Shown piece by piece: positions 5,086-13,942 of a stretch of DNA of 14,152 nucleotides. Within the stretch, counting starts at the first letter, position 1, and each line of letters begins with the position of its first letter. A program made the translations under genes and the position numbers. The notes under the pieces were generated by a model. That model searched no databases. It worked only from the letters and a program-made list of their open reading frames with translations, and was not told the DNA's origin. This stretch comes from Rhizobiaceae bacterium (GTDB lineage: Bacteria > Pseudomonadota > Alphaproteobacteria > Rhizobiales > Rhizobiaceae). The stretch is from the NCBI GenBank assembly GCA_004299545.1, contig SCRB01000962.1, positions 1-14,152 on the forward strand. The letters run 5' to 3'.

Positions 5086-6684
5086 ATGCCACGTGTTCTC
5101 GTTTCCGACCAGCTTTCCCCCACCGCCGTTCAGATCTTCAAGGACCGCGGCGTCGAGGTCGATTACCAGCCAGATATTGGCAAGGACAGGGACAAGCTTT
5201 TCTCTGTCATCGACAGATATGACGGGCTTGCCATCCGCTCCGCCACCAAGGTGACGGAAAAGCTCATCGCCGCTGCGACCAATCTGAAAGTGATCGGCCG
5301 CGCCGGCATCGGCGTCGACAATGTCGACATTCCCGCGGCAAGCCGCAAGGGTATCATCGTGATGAACACGCCCTTCGGCAATTCGATCACGACGGCGGAA
5401 CATGCCGTCGCGCTGATGTTCGCGCTGGCACGCCAGCTTCCCGAAGCCGATACCTCGACCCGCGCCGGCAAATGGGAAAAGAACCGCTTCATGGGCGTCG
5501 AGATCACCGGCAAGGTGCTTGGTATCATCGGCTGCGGCAATATCGGCTCCATCGTTGCGGCACGCGCCGTGGGGCTGAAGATGCGCGTCATCGCCTATGA
5601 TCCCTTCCTTTCGGAGGAACGCGCCTCGCAACTCGGCGTGGAAAAGGTCGAACTCGACGACCTTCTCGCCCGTGCCGACTTCATCACGCTGCATACGCCG
5701 CTCACCGACCGCACGCGCAATGTCATCGATGCCGAAGCCATCGCGAAGATGAAGGACGGGGTAAGGATCGTCAATTGCGCCCGTGGCGGCCTTATCGTCG
5801 AGGCCGATCTGGTCAAGGCGCTGAAAGCGGGCAAGGTCGCCGGCGCGGCGGTCGATGTGTTCGAGGTGGAACCGGCGACGGAAAACGCACTTTTCAGCCT
5901 GCCGAATGTCGTCTGTACGCCGCATCTGGGCGCCGCTACCAGCGAGGCACAGGAGAATGTAGCCTTGCAGGTCGCCGAGCAGATGTCGGACTACCTCATC
6001 AAGGGTGCGGTTTCGAACGCCATCAACATGCCGTCCATCACGGCTGAAGAGGCGCCGCGTCTCAAGCCTTTCGTCAAGCTCGCCGAAGTCCTCGGCGCTT
6101 TCGTCGGGCAGGTCACGGAAGACCCTATCGAAGAGGTCGAAATCCTGTTCGACGGCTCGACGGCGGCGATGAATACGCGGGCGCTGATCAGCGCGGCGCT
6201 TGCCGGCCTGATCCGGCCGCAGGTGGCGGACGTCAACATGGTATCCGCGCCGATCATGGCGAAGGAGCGCGGCGTCATCCTTTCGGAAGTGAAGCGCGAC
6301 AAGTCGGGCGTCTTCGACGGCTATATCAAGCTCACGGTCAAGACGGCGAAGCAGACACGCGCCATCGCCGGTACCTGCTTTTCCGACCACAAGCCGCGTT
6401 TCATCCAGATCAAGGGCATCAATCTCGATGCCGAGGTGGGCGAGCATATGCTCTATACGACAAACGCGGATGCGCCCGGCATTATCGGGCTCCTGGGAAC
6501 GGTCTGCGGCAAGAATGGCGTCAACATCGCCAATTTCGCGCTGGGCCGCGACCGGCCGGGTGGCGACGCCATCGCGCTTCTCTACCTCGATGCGCCATTC
6601 CCTGAGAAGGTCCTTGCCGAATTGCGGGTGCATCCGACCATCCAGTCGGCCAAGCCGCTCCGGTTCGACATCACGGCGATGTGA
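5086..6684 (+). CDS. serA: D-3-phosphoglycerate dehydrogenase
   Basis: SerA oxidises 3-phosphoglycerate to 3-phosphohydroxypyruvate with NAD, the first committed step of serine synthesis and the source of the SerC substrate. The 532-residue product is the long form: an N-terminal substrate-binding part, a Rossmann NAD domain with GCGNIG at 149-154, the catalytic triad R233 (NCARGGL), E262 (FEVEP) and H280 (PHLGAAT), an intervening allosteric domain (about 320-450), and a C-terminal ACT domain (about 459-532, LYTTNADAPGIIGLLGTV) of the type that binds serine for feedback inhibition. I start at 5086 because MPRVLVSDQL is the family start and AAGGA lies eight bases upstream; an in-frame ATG at 4849 would translate the two repeat elements. 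It is probably co-transcribed with serC, although the repeats in the spacer may affect readthrough. Confidence 0.98.
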   Translation: MPRVLVSDQLSPTAVQIFKDRGVEVDYQPDIGKDRDKLFSVIDRYDGLAIRSATKVTEKLIAAATNLKVIGRAGIGVDNVDIPAASRKGIIVMNTPFGNSITTAEHAVALMFALARQLPEADTSTRAGKWEKNRFMGVEITGKVLGIIGCGNIGSIVAARAVGLKMRVIAYDPFLSEERASQLGVEKVELDDLLARADFITLHTPLTDRTRNVIDAEAIAKMKDGVRIVNCARGGLIVEADLVKALKAGKVAGAAVDVFEVEPATENALFSLPNVVCTPHLGAATSEAQENVALQVAEQMSDYLIKGAVSNAINMPSITAEEAPRLKPFVKLAEVLGAFVGQVTEDPIEEVEILFDGSTAAMNTRALISAALAGLIRPQVADVNMVSAPIMAKERGVILSEVKRDKSGVFDGYIKLTVKTAKQTRAIAGTCFSDHKPRFIQIKGINLDAEVGEHMLYTTNADAPGIIGLLGTVCGKNGVNIANFALGRDRPGGDAIALLYLDAPFPEKVLAELRVHPTIQSAKPLRFDITAM

Positions 6685-6706
6685 CCTGCGGGGAAAAGGT
6701 GTTCGT

Positions 6707-6739
6707 GGGAGGTGGCATCTTTGCCGCCTCCTTTCGTTT
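6707..6739 (+). terminator. Rho-independent terminator after serA
   Basis: GGAGG-T-GGC (6708-6716) pairs with GCC-G-CCTCC (6723-6731), nine pairs with one T-G wobble and a six-base loop ATCTTT, followed by TTTCGTTT. It begins 23 bases past the serA stop codon and lies between serA and the converging transporter gene. Confidence 0.7.
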
Positions 6740-6750
6740 GCGGATTGCGA

Positions 6751-7641
6751 TCAAAACGGGCGCTTCCGTCCGCTTGTTTCCGCCAACCAGATGCCGCCGA
6801 GGACGAATGCCAGCGCTACCCCCTGGTAGAGGTTAAGGCTTTCGCCGAGGATGGCGACGGAGAGCAATGTCCCGAAGATCGGCACGAGGTTGATGAAGAT
6901 GCCGGCGCGGTTGGGGCCGATCAGTTCGATGCCACGGATGAAGAGAACCTGCGAGATGGCGGAGACGATGAATGCCGTGTAGGCGATGAGAAGCCACCCT
7001 TCCGTGTCCGGAAAGATCGGCTTGCTCCATCCAATCTCCCATATAGCGAAGGGTATTGCCGCGACGAGCGAGGAACCGGTGAACACCAGCATCAGGCTCT
7101 GCCAGCCGAGGGCTGGCTTCAGCCTGAGGCCAACGGAATAGACGCTGTAGAGCACGACCGCGATCAGCATGATAGCGTCGCCGAAATTCAGCTGCAGCTT
7201 CATCAGTTGCAGCGGATCGCCATGGCTGGCCGCCAGGATGACGCCGAAGATCGTCAGGAGGACGCCCAGGATCTGAGCCCATGTAACGCGCAGCCTGAAG
7301 AGAAGGAAATTCACCACGATGATCGTCACGGGCACCCCCGCCTGCTCGATCGAGACGTTGATGGCTGTCGTATAATTCAGCGCGGTATAGAATATGGCGT
7401 TGAACAGCGTAAATCCGCTGGCACCCATCAGCCCGAGTTTCAGCAGATGACGCCGCACGACGGGCCAGTCTCTCCGCAATGGTTTCCAGCCGATCGGCAA
7501 GAAAACGAGAAAGGCCAGTAACCAGCGGAAAAACACCAGGATCATCGGCGACACATGGCCAACGGCCATTTTGCCCGCGATCGAATTCCCGCTCCACATC
7601 AACGTCGTCAGAACAAGGATGATGTAGGCGGTCTTCGCCAT
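6751..7641 (-). CDS. EamA/DMT-family transporter
   Basis: The 296-residue product is an inner-membrane protein of about ten hydrophobic segments, the normal size for the drug/metabolite transporter superfamily, with two tandem EamA repeats (about 4-135 and 150-285). Typical signatures are the first helix [15 protein letters not shown] with a following basic/aromatic FFRWLLAF in helix 2, and near the end of the second repeat [18 protein letters not shown], where the GE-x6-G pattern recurs in EamA proteins. It ends in a basic tail, SGRKRPF. The ATG at 7641 is chosen because GGGAG lies five bases upstream and the protein then begins directly with the first helix; an upstream in-frame start would add about 50 non-hydrophobic residues. 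Substrate unknown: DMT members export amino acids, nucleobases or drugs, and sequence alone does not decide. It is divergent from purA. Confidence 0.9.
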   Translation of the reverse strand: MAKTAYIILVLTTLMWSGNSIAGKMAVGHVSPMILVFFRWLLAFLVFLPIGWKPLRRDWPVVRRHLLKLGLMGASGFTLFNAIFYTALNYTTAINVSIEQAGVPVTIIVVNFLLFRLRVTWAQILGVLLTIFGVILAASHGDPLQLMKLQLNFGDAIMLIAVVLYSVYSVGLRLKPALGWQSLMLVFTGSSLVAAIPFAIWEIGWSKPIFPDTEGWLLIAYTAFIVSAISQVLFIRGIELIGPNRAGIFINLVPIFGTLLSVAILGESLNLYQGVALAFVLGGIWLAETSGRKRPF

Positions 7642-7893
7642 CGGCGCTCCCTGGGGCCGGATTCGCCGAATCGGCGCTGCGGGAGGAATATGCGCTTCGG
7701 GCAATGCGGTAAATGGACTGGCTTTCGTGAAGGCGCTGCCGCTGCCGATTTGAGATGTCCTTTTTACCTGTTGGCAGGTCGCAGCCGCCAAATCGTCACG
7801 ATCAGGCCGTCAAGAGGGGTCGCTAAGCGCGCTTCTCGACGCTATAGAGACTTTTCTTCCAACCAATCGCCGGTGTGGCAAAAGGAAACGTCA

Positions 7894-9192
7894 ATGGCCA
7901 ATGTGGTAGTCGTCGGCTCGCAGTGGGGCGACGAAGGGAAGGGCAAGATCGTCGACTGGCTGTCGGAGCGCGCCGAAGTGGTGGTCCGTTTCCAGGGTGG
8001 CCACAATGCCGGCCACACGCTGGTCGTCGACGGGACGAGCTACAAACTTTCGCTGCTTCCCTCCGGCGTCGTGCGGCCAGGCAAGCTGTCGATCATCGGG
8101 AACGGCGTCGTTTTCGATCCGCATGCTTTCGTCGCCGAACTCGGGCGGTTGGCCGAGCAGGGAATCGTGGTGACGCCCGACTGCCTGAAAATAGCCGAAA
8201 ACGCCGCGCTTATCCTGTCGCTGCATCGTGAGCTCGATGGTTTCCGCGAGGATGCCGCGTCCAATTCGGGCACCAGGATCGGGACAACGCGCAGGGGCAT
8301 CGGGCCGGCTTATGAGGACAAGGTCGGACGCCGGGCGATACGGGTCATGGATTTGGCAAACCTGGACACGCTGCCCGTCAAGGTCGACCGGCTTCTGACG
8401 CACCATAACGCCCTGAGGCGGGGGCTCGGACATCCGGAAGTCGCGCATGAAACCATTATGGAGGAACTGACATCCGTCGCCGACCGCGTCCTCCCCTTCA
8501 TGGATCGCGTCTGGAAGGTGCTCGACGACAGGCGCCGGGCTGGCGCGCGCATCCTCTTCGAAGGGGCGCAGGGCACGCTCCTCGACATCGATCACGGCAC
8601 CTATCCCTTCGTGACCTCGTCGAACACGGTTGCCGGGCAGGCCGCACCGGGCTCCGGGTTGGGGCCGGGTGCTATCGGCTATGTTCTCGGCATCACCAAG
8701 GCCTATACGACGAGGGTCGGCGAGGGACCGTTCCCGACGGAGCAAACCAACGAAATCGGGCAGTTCCTCGGCGAGCGTGGACGCGAATTCGGCACCGTTA
8801 CCGGGCGCAAGCGTCGCTGTGGCTGGTTCGACGCCGTGCTCGTTCGGCAGGCAGTCGCGGTGAACGGCATCGACGGCATCGCGCTGACCAAGCTTGACGT
8901 GCTCGACGGTTTGAAGGAAATCAAGGTCTGCACGGGATATCGCCTCGGTGGTGAGATGATCGACTATCTGCCGGCGGCCCAGGGAGCTCAGGCCGCGGTC
9001 GAGCCCGTCTACGAGACGCTGGAGGGCTGGGACGGAACGACGCGCGGCGCGCGCAGCTGGAACGACCTGCCGGCGCAGGCGGTCAAATATGTGCGCTATA
9101 TCGAGGAACTCATCGGTGCTCCCGTCGCGCTCCTGTCGACAAGCCCGGAGCGGGAAGACACCATACTTGTGACCGACCCCTTTCAAGATTAA
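7894..9192 (+). CDS. purA: Adenylosuccinate synthetase
   Basis: PurA condenses IMP with aspartate using GTP to form adenylosuccinate, the first of two steps from IMP to AMP. The 432-residue product has the expected length and motifs: [10 protein letters not shown] at 9-18 with catalytic D13, GGHNAGHT at 35-42 with catalytic H41, [20 protein letters not shown] in the middle, VGEGPFPTE, and [11 protein letters not shown]. The ATG at 7894 gives the standard [12 protein letters not shown] start and has AGGA seven bases upstream. A -10-like TATAGA lies at 7843-7848, but no convincing -35 is seen at the right distance. It is divergent from the EamA gene (252-bp spacer without other genes) and followed after 49 bp by the 544-residue membrane protein, with no terminator between them, so the two are probably co-transcribed. 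Confidence 0.98.
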   Translation: MANVVVVGSQWGDEGKGKIVDWLSERAEVVVRFQGGHNAGHTLVVDGTSYKLSLLPSGVVRPGKLSIIGNGVVFDPHAFVAELGRLAEQGIVVTPDCLKIAENAALILSLHRELDGFREDAASNSGTRIGTTRRGIGPAYEDKVGRRAIRVMDLANLDTLPVKVDRLLTHHNALRRGLGHPEVAHETIMEELTSVADRVLPFMDRVWKVLDDRRRAGARILFEGAQGTLLDIDHGTYPFVTSSNTVAGQAAPGSGLGPGAIGYVLGITKAYTTRVGEGPFPTEQTNEIGQFLGERGREFGTVTGRKRRCGWFDAVLVRQAVAVNGIDGIALTKLDVLDGLKEIKVCTGYRLGGEMIDYLPAAQGAQAAVEPVYETLEGWDGTTRGARSWNDLPAQAVKYVRYIEELIGAPVALLSTSPEREDTILVTDPFQD

Positions 9193-9198
9193 CGTCCG

Positions 9199-9215
9199 GC
9201 GGAATCATTCCGCGC
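9199..9215. repeat. Short palindrome between purA and the next gene
   Basis: GCGGAAT and ATTCCGC flank a single C, a near-perfect 15-bp palindrome (9199-9213) centred in the 49-bp spacer. As RNA it allows a six-pair stem with a three-base loop, but there is no T-run, so it is unlikely to be a terminator. A GAATC (GANTC, CcrM-type) site falls at its centre. Confidence 0.4.
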
Positions 9216-9241
9216 TGCCTGGATAGAAAGAACAAGGAAGA

Positions 9242-10876
9242 ATGGCAGATTTCGTTGCGGTCCTGAAGAAGACCATCAATGGTCTCGGCGAGGCCACGCC
9301 GGAGACCCGGAAGAAAGTCTACGACAAGGCGCGCGCGACGATCGCGGCTAAACTTGCGCAGATCGATCCGCCTCCTTCCCCTACCGCTGTGGAGCGGCAG
9401 AAAAAGGCGCTCGAGGATGCGATCGGCGTTATCGAGGCCGAGTATGCGCCGAAGCCGGCGGAGCCCGAGCCTGCCGACGAACTGGATGAGTTCTTCGCAA
9501 GCCTGACGGAAGCGCCGGCCAAGGCCTTCGTCAAACCGCCTCTCGTTGCACCCGGGAAGCCTGAGCCGGCTGCCGTCGCCAAGGCGCCGATACCGTCGGC
9601 GCTTGCCGTGGAGAAACAGGCGCCGGCGCGGGAGCCTCCGCCATCGGGGCTTGCCGGCCCCGCCAGCGTTCCGTTCAGCGCGGACGAGGACGAATTCGAC
9701 TTCCATCGCCCCGAAATGACGACGGTGATCGCACCGAAAATCGAAGTGCCGCGGAGACGCTCGCGTGCCGGTGGCCTGATCGCGGCGCTTATCGTGCTCC
9801 TGGTGATCGCGGGCGCCGCCTATGGCGCGTGGATGAAACGGGACCAGCTGGCGGCGAAGCTCGGTGTCGACCTGCCTAAATTCGCGAAAACGGAGAAGGC
9901 GGAACCGAAGGCTGCTCCGCCGGCCGCCAAGGTGGCTGCCGGGAAGCCTGCGCCCGCAGCGCCCGTGACGAAGCCGACGCCCGCACCCTCGGCGCCGACC
10001 GAACAAAAGGCGGCGGCAAATCCCGCACCGCAGGCCGCCGCGCCTGCAGCGAAGCCAGCCGAACCGGCGGCCGCTCCTGCGGAGCCGACCGCCCAACCGA
10101 CCGTGCAGAAATTCACCGAGCGGCTGTTGCCGAACGGAAGCGAAACGAATCCGGGCCCGTCCGCCGGCGAAGCGAAGATCGGTGAGGGCAGTTCGGTCGC
10201 AGTGGCGACGACCGCTCCGGCTCCGGCTCAAGCGAGCAATGCCGCGCCGGCCGCACCCGCCGGTCAGCAGGCGGGCAATGCCGAAGCCACCCCCAACAAT
10301 ACGGCGCAGATTCCCGTCGGCCAGCACGCGATCTTCTACGAAGAACGCACCGATGCTGCCCAGGGTTCGGCGCAGAACGGGACCGTGGTCTGGTCGCTCG
10401 TCAAGGAATCGCCCGGCGGTGATTCTCCCCCCGAACCAGCGATCCGCGCCGAGGCCAGTATTCCCGGCAAGGACGTGCAACTGCGCATGACCATCCGCCG
10501 CAATACCGACCAGACGCTTCCGGCAAGCCACATCATCGAACTGATCTTCCTGACGCCCGATCATTTCGAAGGCGGCGGGATCGACAGCGTGCTCAGGATC
10601 GCGATGAAGGATACGGAGCAATCGCCGGGCAGTCCGCTCCTCGGCATTCCCGCCAGGATTTCGGACGGATTCTTCCTGTTCGCGCTCAACAACGACAAGG
10701 CATCCATCGAGACCAACATGAACCTGCTTCGGCAGCAGAACTGGATCGATATCCCGCTCGTCTACAAGTCGGGCCGCCGGGCGCTCATCACGCTGGAAAA
10801 GGGCATTCCGGGAAACAAGGTCTTCGACGAGGCACTGAAGGCCTGGGCGCAAATGGCGCCAAGCAGCAGCGGCTGA
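9242..10876 (+). CDS. Single-pass membrane protein of unknown function, downstream of purA
   Basis: Not assignable to a named family by eye. The 544-residue product reads as four parts. Residues 1-70 are helical and charged (MADFVAVLKKTINGLGEATP, then KKVYDKARATIAAKLAQI). Residues 71-170 are acidic and Pro/Ala-rich, including ADELDEFF. One transmembrane helix spans about 177-198 (GGLIAALIVLLVIAGAAYGA) and is preceded by the basic RRRSR at 171-175, so the N-terminal part should face the cytoplasm. A periplasmic Ala/Pro/Lys-rich spacer runs to about 350, followed by a globular C-terminal region of about 190 residues with alternating beta-type segments (HAIFYEERTD, NGTVVWSLVKES, DVQLRMTIRRN, RRALITLEKG). 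The ATG at 9242 has AAGGAAG very close upstream (AGGA, three-base spacing). The layout resembles envelope proteins that reach from the membrane toward peptidoglycan, but that is inference. Probable operon with purA. Confidence 0.88.
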   Translation: MADFVAVLKKTINGLGEATPETRKKVYDKARATIAAKLAQIDPPPSPTAVERQKKALEDAIGVIEAEYAPKPAEPEPADELDEFFASLTEAPAKAFVKPPLVAPGKPEPAAVAKAPIPSALAVEKQAPAREPPPSGLAGPASVPFSADEDEFDFHRPEMTTVIAPKIEVPRRRSRAGGLIAALIVLLVIAGAAYGAWMKRDQLAAKLGVDLPKFAKTEKAEPKAAPPAAKVAAGKPAPAAPVTKPTPAPSAPTEQKAAANPAPQAAAPAAKPAEPAAAPAEPTAQPTVQKFTERLLPNGSETNPGPSAGEAKIGEGSSVAVATTAPAPAQASNAAPAAPAGQQAGNAEATPNNTAQIPVGQHAIFYEERTDAAQGSAQNGTVVWSLVKESPGGDSPPEPAIRAEASIPGKDVQLRMTIRRNTDQTLPASHIIELIFLTPDHFEGGGIDSVLRIAMKDTEQSPGSPLLGIPARISDGFFLFALNNDKASIETNMNLLRQQNWIDIPLVYKSGRRALITLEKGIPGNKVFDEALKAWAQMAPSSSG

Positions 10877-10882
10877 GATCGG

Positions 10883-10916
10883 GTGCATCCGCCGAAGCGT
10901 GCCTCGAAGGATGCAC
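10883..10916. repeat. Inverted repeat just after the membrane-protein gene
   Basis: GTGCATCC (10883-10890) and GGATGCAC (10909-10916) form eight perfect pairs around an 18-base loop, six bases past the stop codon. There is no following T-run, so a terminator role is possible but not supported by the canonical pattern. Confidence 0.4.
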
Positions 10917-10971
10917 TACAGAAATGGCGGTCAAGCCTTCGAAATCACGACCTGCCGTTGAGGCGAGAAGC

Positions 10972-10993
10972 CGGGGGCGAGATTCCGCCCCCG
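10972..10993. terminator. GC-rich hairpin between convergent genes, possible bidirectional terminator
   Basis: CGGGGGCG (10972-10979) and CGCCCCCG (10986-10993) make a perfect eight-pair stem with a six-base AGATTC loop, 14 bases from the 3' end of the transaldolase gene on the other strand. No U-tract follows on either strand, so the terminator call rests on position and stem strength only. Confidence 0.45.
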
Positions 10994-11006
10994 AGCGCCC
11001 ATGCCC

Positions 11007-11660
11007 TCAGCCGATATGCTGGCCGGTCTTCTTCCAGTCTTCCAGGAATGTGGCGAGGCCCTTGTCGGTCAGGGGGTGCTTGACCAGCGCCTTGAGCGTT
11101 GCCGGCGGTACCGTGGCGATATCGGCTCCGATCAGCGCCGCCTGCTTGACGTGGTTCACGGAGCGGATCGAGGCGGCGAGGATCTCGGTCTTGAAATCGT
11201 AATTGTCGTAGATCGTCCGGATTTCGGAAACGATTTCCATGCCTTCCTCGGCCATGTCGTCGATGCGGCCGACGAAGGGCGAGATGAAGGACGCACCGGC
11301 CTTGGCCGCCAGCAGGGCCTGCGTGGCCGAGAAGCAAAGCGTGACATTGACCATGCGGCCGTCGGAGCGGATCGCCTTGCAGGCTTTCAGCCCGTCCAGC
11401 GTCAGGGGGACTTTGATGGCGATGTTGTCGGCGATCTTCATGAGGACTTTCGCTTCCTTCATCATGCCTTCGTAGTCCGTCGCGGTCACTTCCGCGGAGA
11501 CGGGTCCCTTGACGATCTCGCAAATCTGCCTGGTGACGTCGAGGATCTTGCCGCCCGACTTCATGATGAGCGACGGATTGGTGGTGACGCCGTCCACAAG
11601 CCCGAGATCGTTGAGTTCCTGTATCTCCTTCACATCGGCCGTATCGACAAAAAACTTCAT
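11007..11660 (-). CDS. tal: Transaldolase, TalC/MipB type (fructose-6-phosphate aldolase family)
   Basis: The 217-residue product is a compact class I aldolase barrel of the FSA/TalC family. It begins [13 protein letters not shown], has GVTTNPSLI at 24-32 and the Schiff-base lysine K83 in NIAIKVPLT. Two residues help separate transaldolase from fructose-6-phosphate aldolase. E57 (in SAEVTA) stands where E. coli FSA has Gln59, and F129 (in SPFVGRI) where FSA has Tyr131; both match transaldolases such as TalB (Glu96, Phe178). I therefore favour transaldolase, moving dihydroxyacetone units between fructose-6-phosphate, erythrose-4-phosphate and sedoheptulose-7-phosphate in the pentose phosphate pathway, although automatic annotation may call it fsa. 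The ATG at 11660 has AAGGAG six bases upstream. It is divergent from priA across an 89-bp spacer that must hold both promoters. Confidence 0.95.
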   Translation of the reverse strand: MKFFVDTADVKEIQELNDLGLVDGVTTNPSLIMKSGGKILDVTRQICEIVKGPVSAEVTATDYEGMMKEAKVLMKIADNIAIKVPLTLDGLKACKAIRSDGRMVNVTLCFSATQALLAAKAGASFISPFVGRIDDMAEEGMEIVSEIRTIYDNYDFKTEILAASIRSVNHVKQAALIGADIATVPPATLKALVKHPLTDKGLATFLEDWKKTGQHIG

Positions 11661-11749
11661 GATGATCTCCTTGGATATGCCGTGACGGCGGCAAAGCCGT
11701 CCTCCGCTCTCTCTTGATTTAGTGCAAAGTCGAGGCAAGGTCACGCAAC

Positions 11750-13933
11750 ATGAGCGAAGATTCGCAGCGAAACGCCGTCGTGCCGGTGCTGGTCCCAACG
11801 CCGGCGGAGCGACCCTATTCCTATTCGGTTCCGGACGGGCTGTCCGTGGAGCCGGGAGCGATCGTGCGCGTGCCGCTCGGCCCCCGGGAAGTGGCCGGCA
11901 TCGTCTGGGACGGCGAATGCGACGGCATCGATCCAAAAAAGCTGCGCCCGATCGCAGAGGTCTTTGACTGTCCGCCGCTGAGGCCCGAGATGCGACGCTT
12001 CATCGACTGGGTGTCGGCCTATACGCTTTCGCCGCCGGGAATGGTGGCGCGGATGGTACTGCGCGCGCCGGCGGCCTTCGACCCGGAGCCCCTTGTCGAG
12101 GGCTTACGCGTGACCGGGACGACACCCGACCGCATGACCGATGCGCGAAGGCGGGTGCTCGATCTCGCAAACGACGGTTTGGGCTGGACCCGCTCGGGGT
12201 TGGCGCATGCGGCCGGCGTTTCTTCAACCGTGATCGAGGGCTTGCGGGCGCAAGGCGTTTTCGAAACCATCCAACTGCCGCCGCGGCCTGTTGTCGCGGC
12301 CCCCGACGCCGATTACGCGCGGCCGGAACTGACGGTGGGCCAGGAGGAAGCCGCGAATCGCCTGCGCCTGTCCGTGGCAGGCAAGGCTTTTGCCGTCAAT
12401 CTTCTCGACGGCGTCACCGGCTCGGGAAAGACGGAGGTCTATTTCGAGGCGATCGCGGAAGCGCTTGGACAGGGGCGGCAGGTTCTCGTCCTCGTGCCGG
12501 AGATTGCCCTGACGCAGCAGTTTCTCGCACGTTTTCATGACCGGTTCGGCGCCAGGCCGGCGGAATGGCACTCCGACCTGGCGCCGAGGATGCGCGAGCG
12601 CGTCTGGCGCCAGGTGGCGGAGGGCGGCGTGCGCGTCGTGGCAGGCGCGCGTTCGGCGCTGTTCCTCCCCTTTCGCGATCTCGGCCTGATCGTCGCCGAT
12701 GAAGAGCACGACCCGGCCTACAAGCAGGAAGACCGCGTCTTCTACAATGCTCGCGACATGGCGGTGGTGCGCGGCTCGATCGGCGGCTTTCCCGTCGTGC
12801 TGGCGTCCGCCACGCCGTCGATCGAAAGCAGGGTCAACGCCGGGCAGGGCCGCTACCAGCGCCTTGCCCTGCCGGCCCGCTATGCGGATGCCGCGCTTCC
12901 CGCCATCCATGCGATCGACATGCGACGGTCGCCGCCGGCAAGGGGTGGCTTCCTTTCACCGCTGCTCGTCGAGCAAATCGAGAAGACGCTGGCACGCGGG
13001 GAACAATCGCTGCTTTTCCTCAACCGCCGGGGTTATGCGCCGCTGACGCTCTGCCGCGTCTGCGGCCACCGGTTCCAGTGTCCGAACTGTTCGAGCTGGC
13101 TGGTGGAGCACCGTTTCCGCGGCCAGCTCGTCTGCCATCATTGCGGCCACTCGGAAGCGCGCCCCGAGGCCTGCCCCGAATGTGGCACATTCGATCATCT
13201 CGCCGCCTGTGGCCCCGGCATCGAGCGGATCGCGGAGGAAATCGACCGGCATTTCCCCGAAGCCAGGGTCATCGCCCTGTCGTCGGACCTTATGGGAGGC
13301 GTGAAGCGGCTGCGCCTCGAACTCGAGGCGATCTCGAATGGCGAGGCGGACATCGTCATCGGCACGCAGCTTGTCGCCAAGGGTCATCACTTCCCCAATA
13401 TGACGCTCGTCGGGGTGGTCGATGCCGATCTCGGGCTGGCAAACGGCGATCCACGCGCCGCGGAGCGGACGTTTCAGCTGCTTTCGCAGGTGACGGGCCG
13501 TGCTGGCCGGACCGGCAAGCGGAGCCAGGGCTTTCTTCAGACCTATCAGCCGGACCATCCGGTCATGCAGGCGATCGTCTCCGGAGACGCGGAAGCCTTC
13601 TATCAACGCGAGATCGAGGAGCGGCGGAAAACCGGCCTGCCCCCTTTCGGCCGGCTGGCGGGCGTCATCGTCAGCGCGGCGTCGCGGAGTGAGGCCGAGA
13701 GCCATGCCCGTGCCCTGAGGCGCGCAGCCGCGCCTTCGAAGGCCATCGAGGTCCTCGGCCCGGCCGAGGCGCCGCTGTCGCTCGTCGCGGGCCGCTATCG
13801 CTTCCGTCTTCTGGTCCAGGGCGAAAGGGCGGCGGAGATGCAGGGTTTCCTGCGCGCCATGCTCGCCGCGGCGCCCAGGCCACGCGGCTCGGTCAGGGTG
13901 CAGGTCGATATCGATCCACAGAGCTTTCTCTGA
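11750..13933 (+). CDS. priA: Primosomal protein N' (replication restart helicase PriA)
   Basis: PriA recognises stalled or repaired forks and loads the replicative helicase away from the origin. The 727-residue product has the normal length and all expected parts: an N-terminal DNA-binding region ([20 protein letters not shown]), a winged-helix region (about 115-175), a superfamily 2 helicase core with Walker A GSGKT at 224-228 and the DEEH box at 317-320, a zinc-binding insertion at about 435-478 with eight Cys in the CRVC / CPNC / CHHC / CPEC pattern, helicase motif [13 protein letters not shown], and a C-terminal domain ending [11 protein letters not shown]. Catalytic and zinc residues are intact, so ATPase activity is expected. 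The ATG at 11750 has GAGGCAAGG upstream (nine-base spacing). Its stop codon is only nine bases from the 3' end of the converging MFS gene, with no room for a separate terminator. Confidence 0.97.
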   Translation: MSEDSQRNAVVPVLVPTPAERPYSYSVPDGLSVEPGAIVRVPLGPREVAGIVWDGECDGIDPKKLRPIAEVFDCPPLRPEMRRFIDWVSAYTLSPPGMVARMVLRAPAAFDPEPLVEGLRVTGTTPDRMTDARRRVLDLANDGLGWTRSGLAHAAGVSSTVIEGLRAQGVFETIQLPPRPVVAAPDADYARPELTVGQEEAANRLRLSVAGKAFAVNLLDGVTGSGKTEVYFEAIAEALGQGRQVLVLVPEIALTQQFLARFHDRFGARPAEWHSDLAPRMRERVWRQVAEGGVRVVAGARSALFLPFRDLGLIVADEEHDPAYKQEDRVFYNARDMAVVRGSIGGFPVVLASATPSIESRVNAGQGRYQRLALPARYADAALPAIHAIDMRRSPPARGGFLSPLLVEQIEKTLARGEQSLLFLNRRGYAPLTLCRVCGHRFQCPNCSSWLVEHRFRGQLVCHHCGHSEARPEACPECGTFDHLAACGPGIERIAEEIDRHFPEARVIALSSDLMGGVKRLRLELEAISNGEADIVIGTQLVAKGHHFPNMTLVGVVDADLGLANGDPRAAERTFQLLSQVTGRAGRTGKRSQGFLQTYQPDHPVMQAIVSGDAEAFYQREIEERRKTGLPPFGRLAGVIVSAASRSEAESHARALRRAAAPSKAIEVLGPAEAPLSLVAGRYRFRLLVQGERAAEMQGFLRAMLAAAPRPRGSVRVQVDIDPQSFL

Positions 13934-13942
13934 ACGATGTCA

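Noticed and set aside
4996..6633. 545-codon minus-strand open frame opposite serA
   Set aside because: It mirrors serA codon structure almost exactly, is His/Asp/Arg-rich without motifs, and crosses the repeat element; a shadow frame.
7555..7893. N-terminal extension of purA
   Set aside because: The added residues overlap the divergent transporter gene and are unrelated to PurA; the conserved start [12 protein letters not shown] is at 7894.
7642..7893. Riboswitch or second promoter pair between the EamA gene and purA
   Set aside because: I looked for a purine-related leader and for clear -35/-10 pairs. Only a -10-like TATAGA (7843-7848) and a weak TTTACC-N17-TATTCC on the minus strand were seen; no aptamer-like structure.
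9110..10888. 592-codon minus-strand open frame opposite the membrane-protein gene
   Set aside because: Its long Arg/Gly-rich runs are the complement of the Ala/Pro-rich segment on the plus strand; no domain or ribosome binding site supports it.
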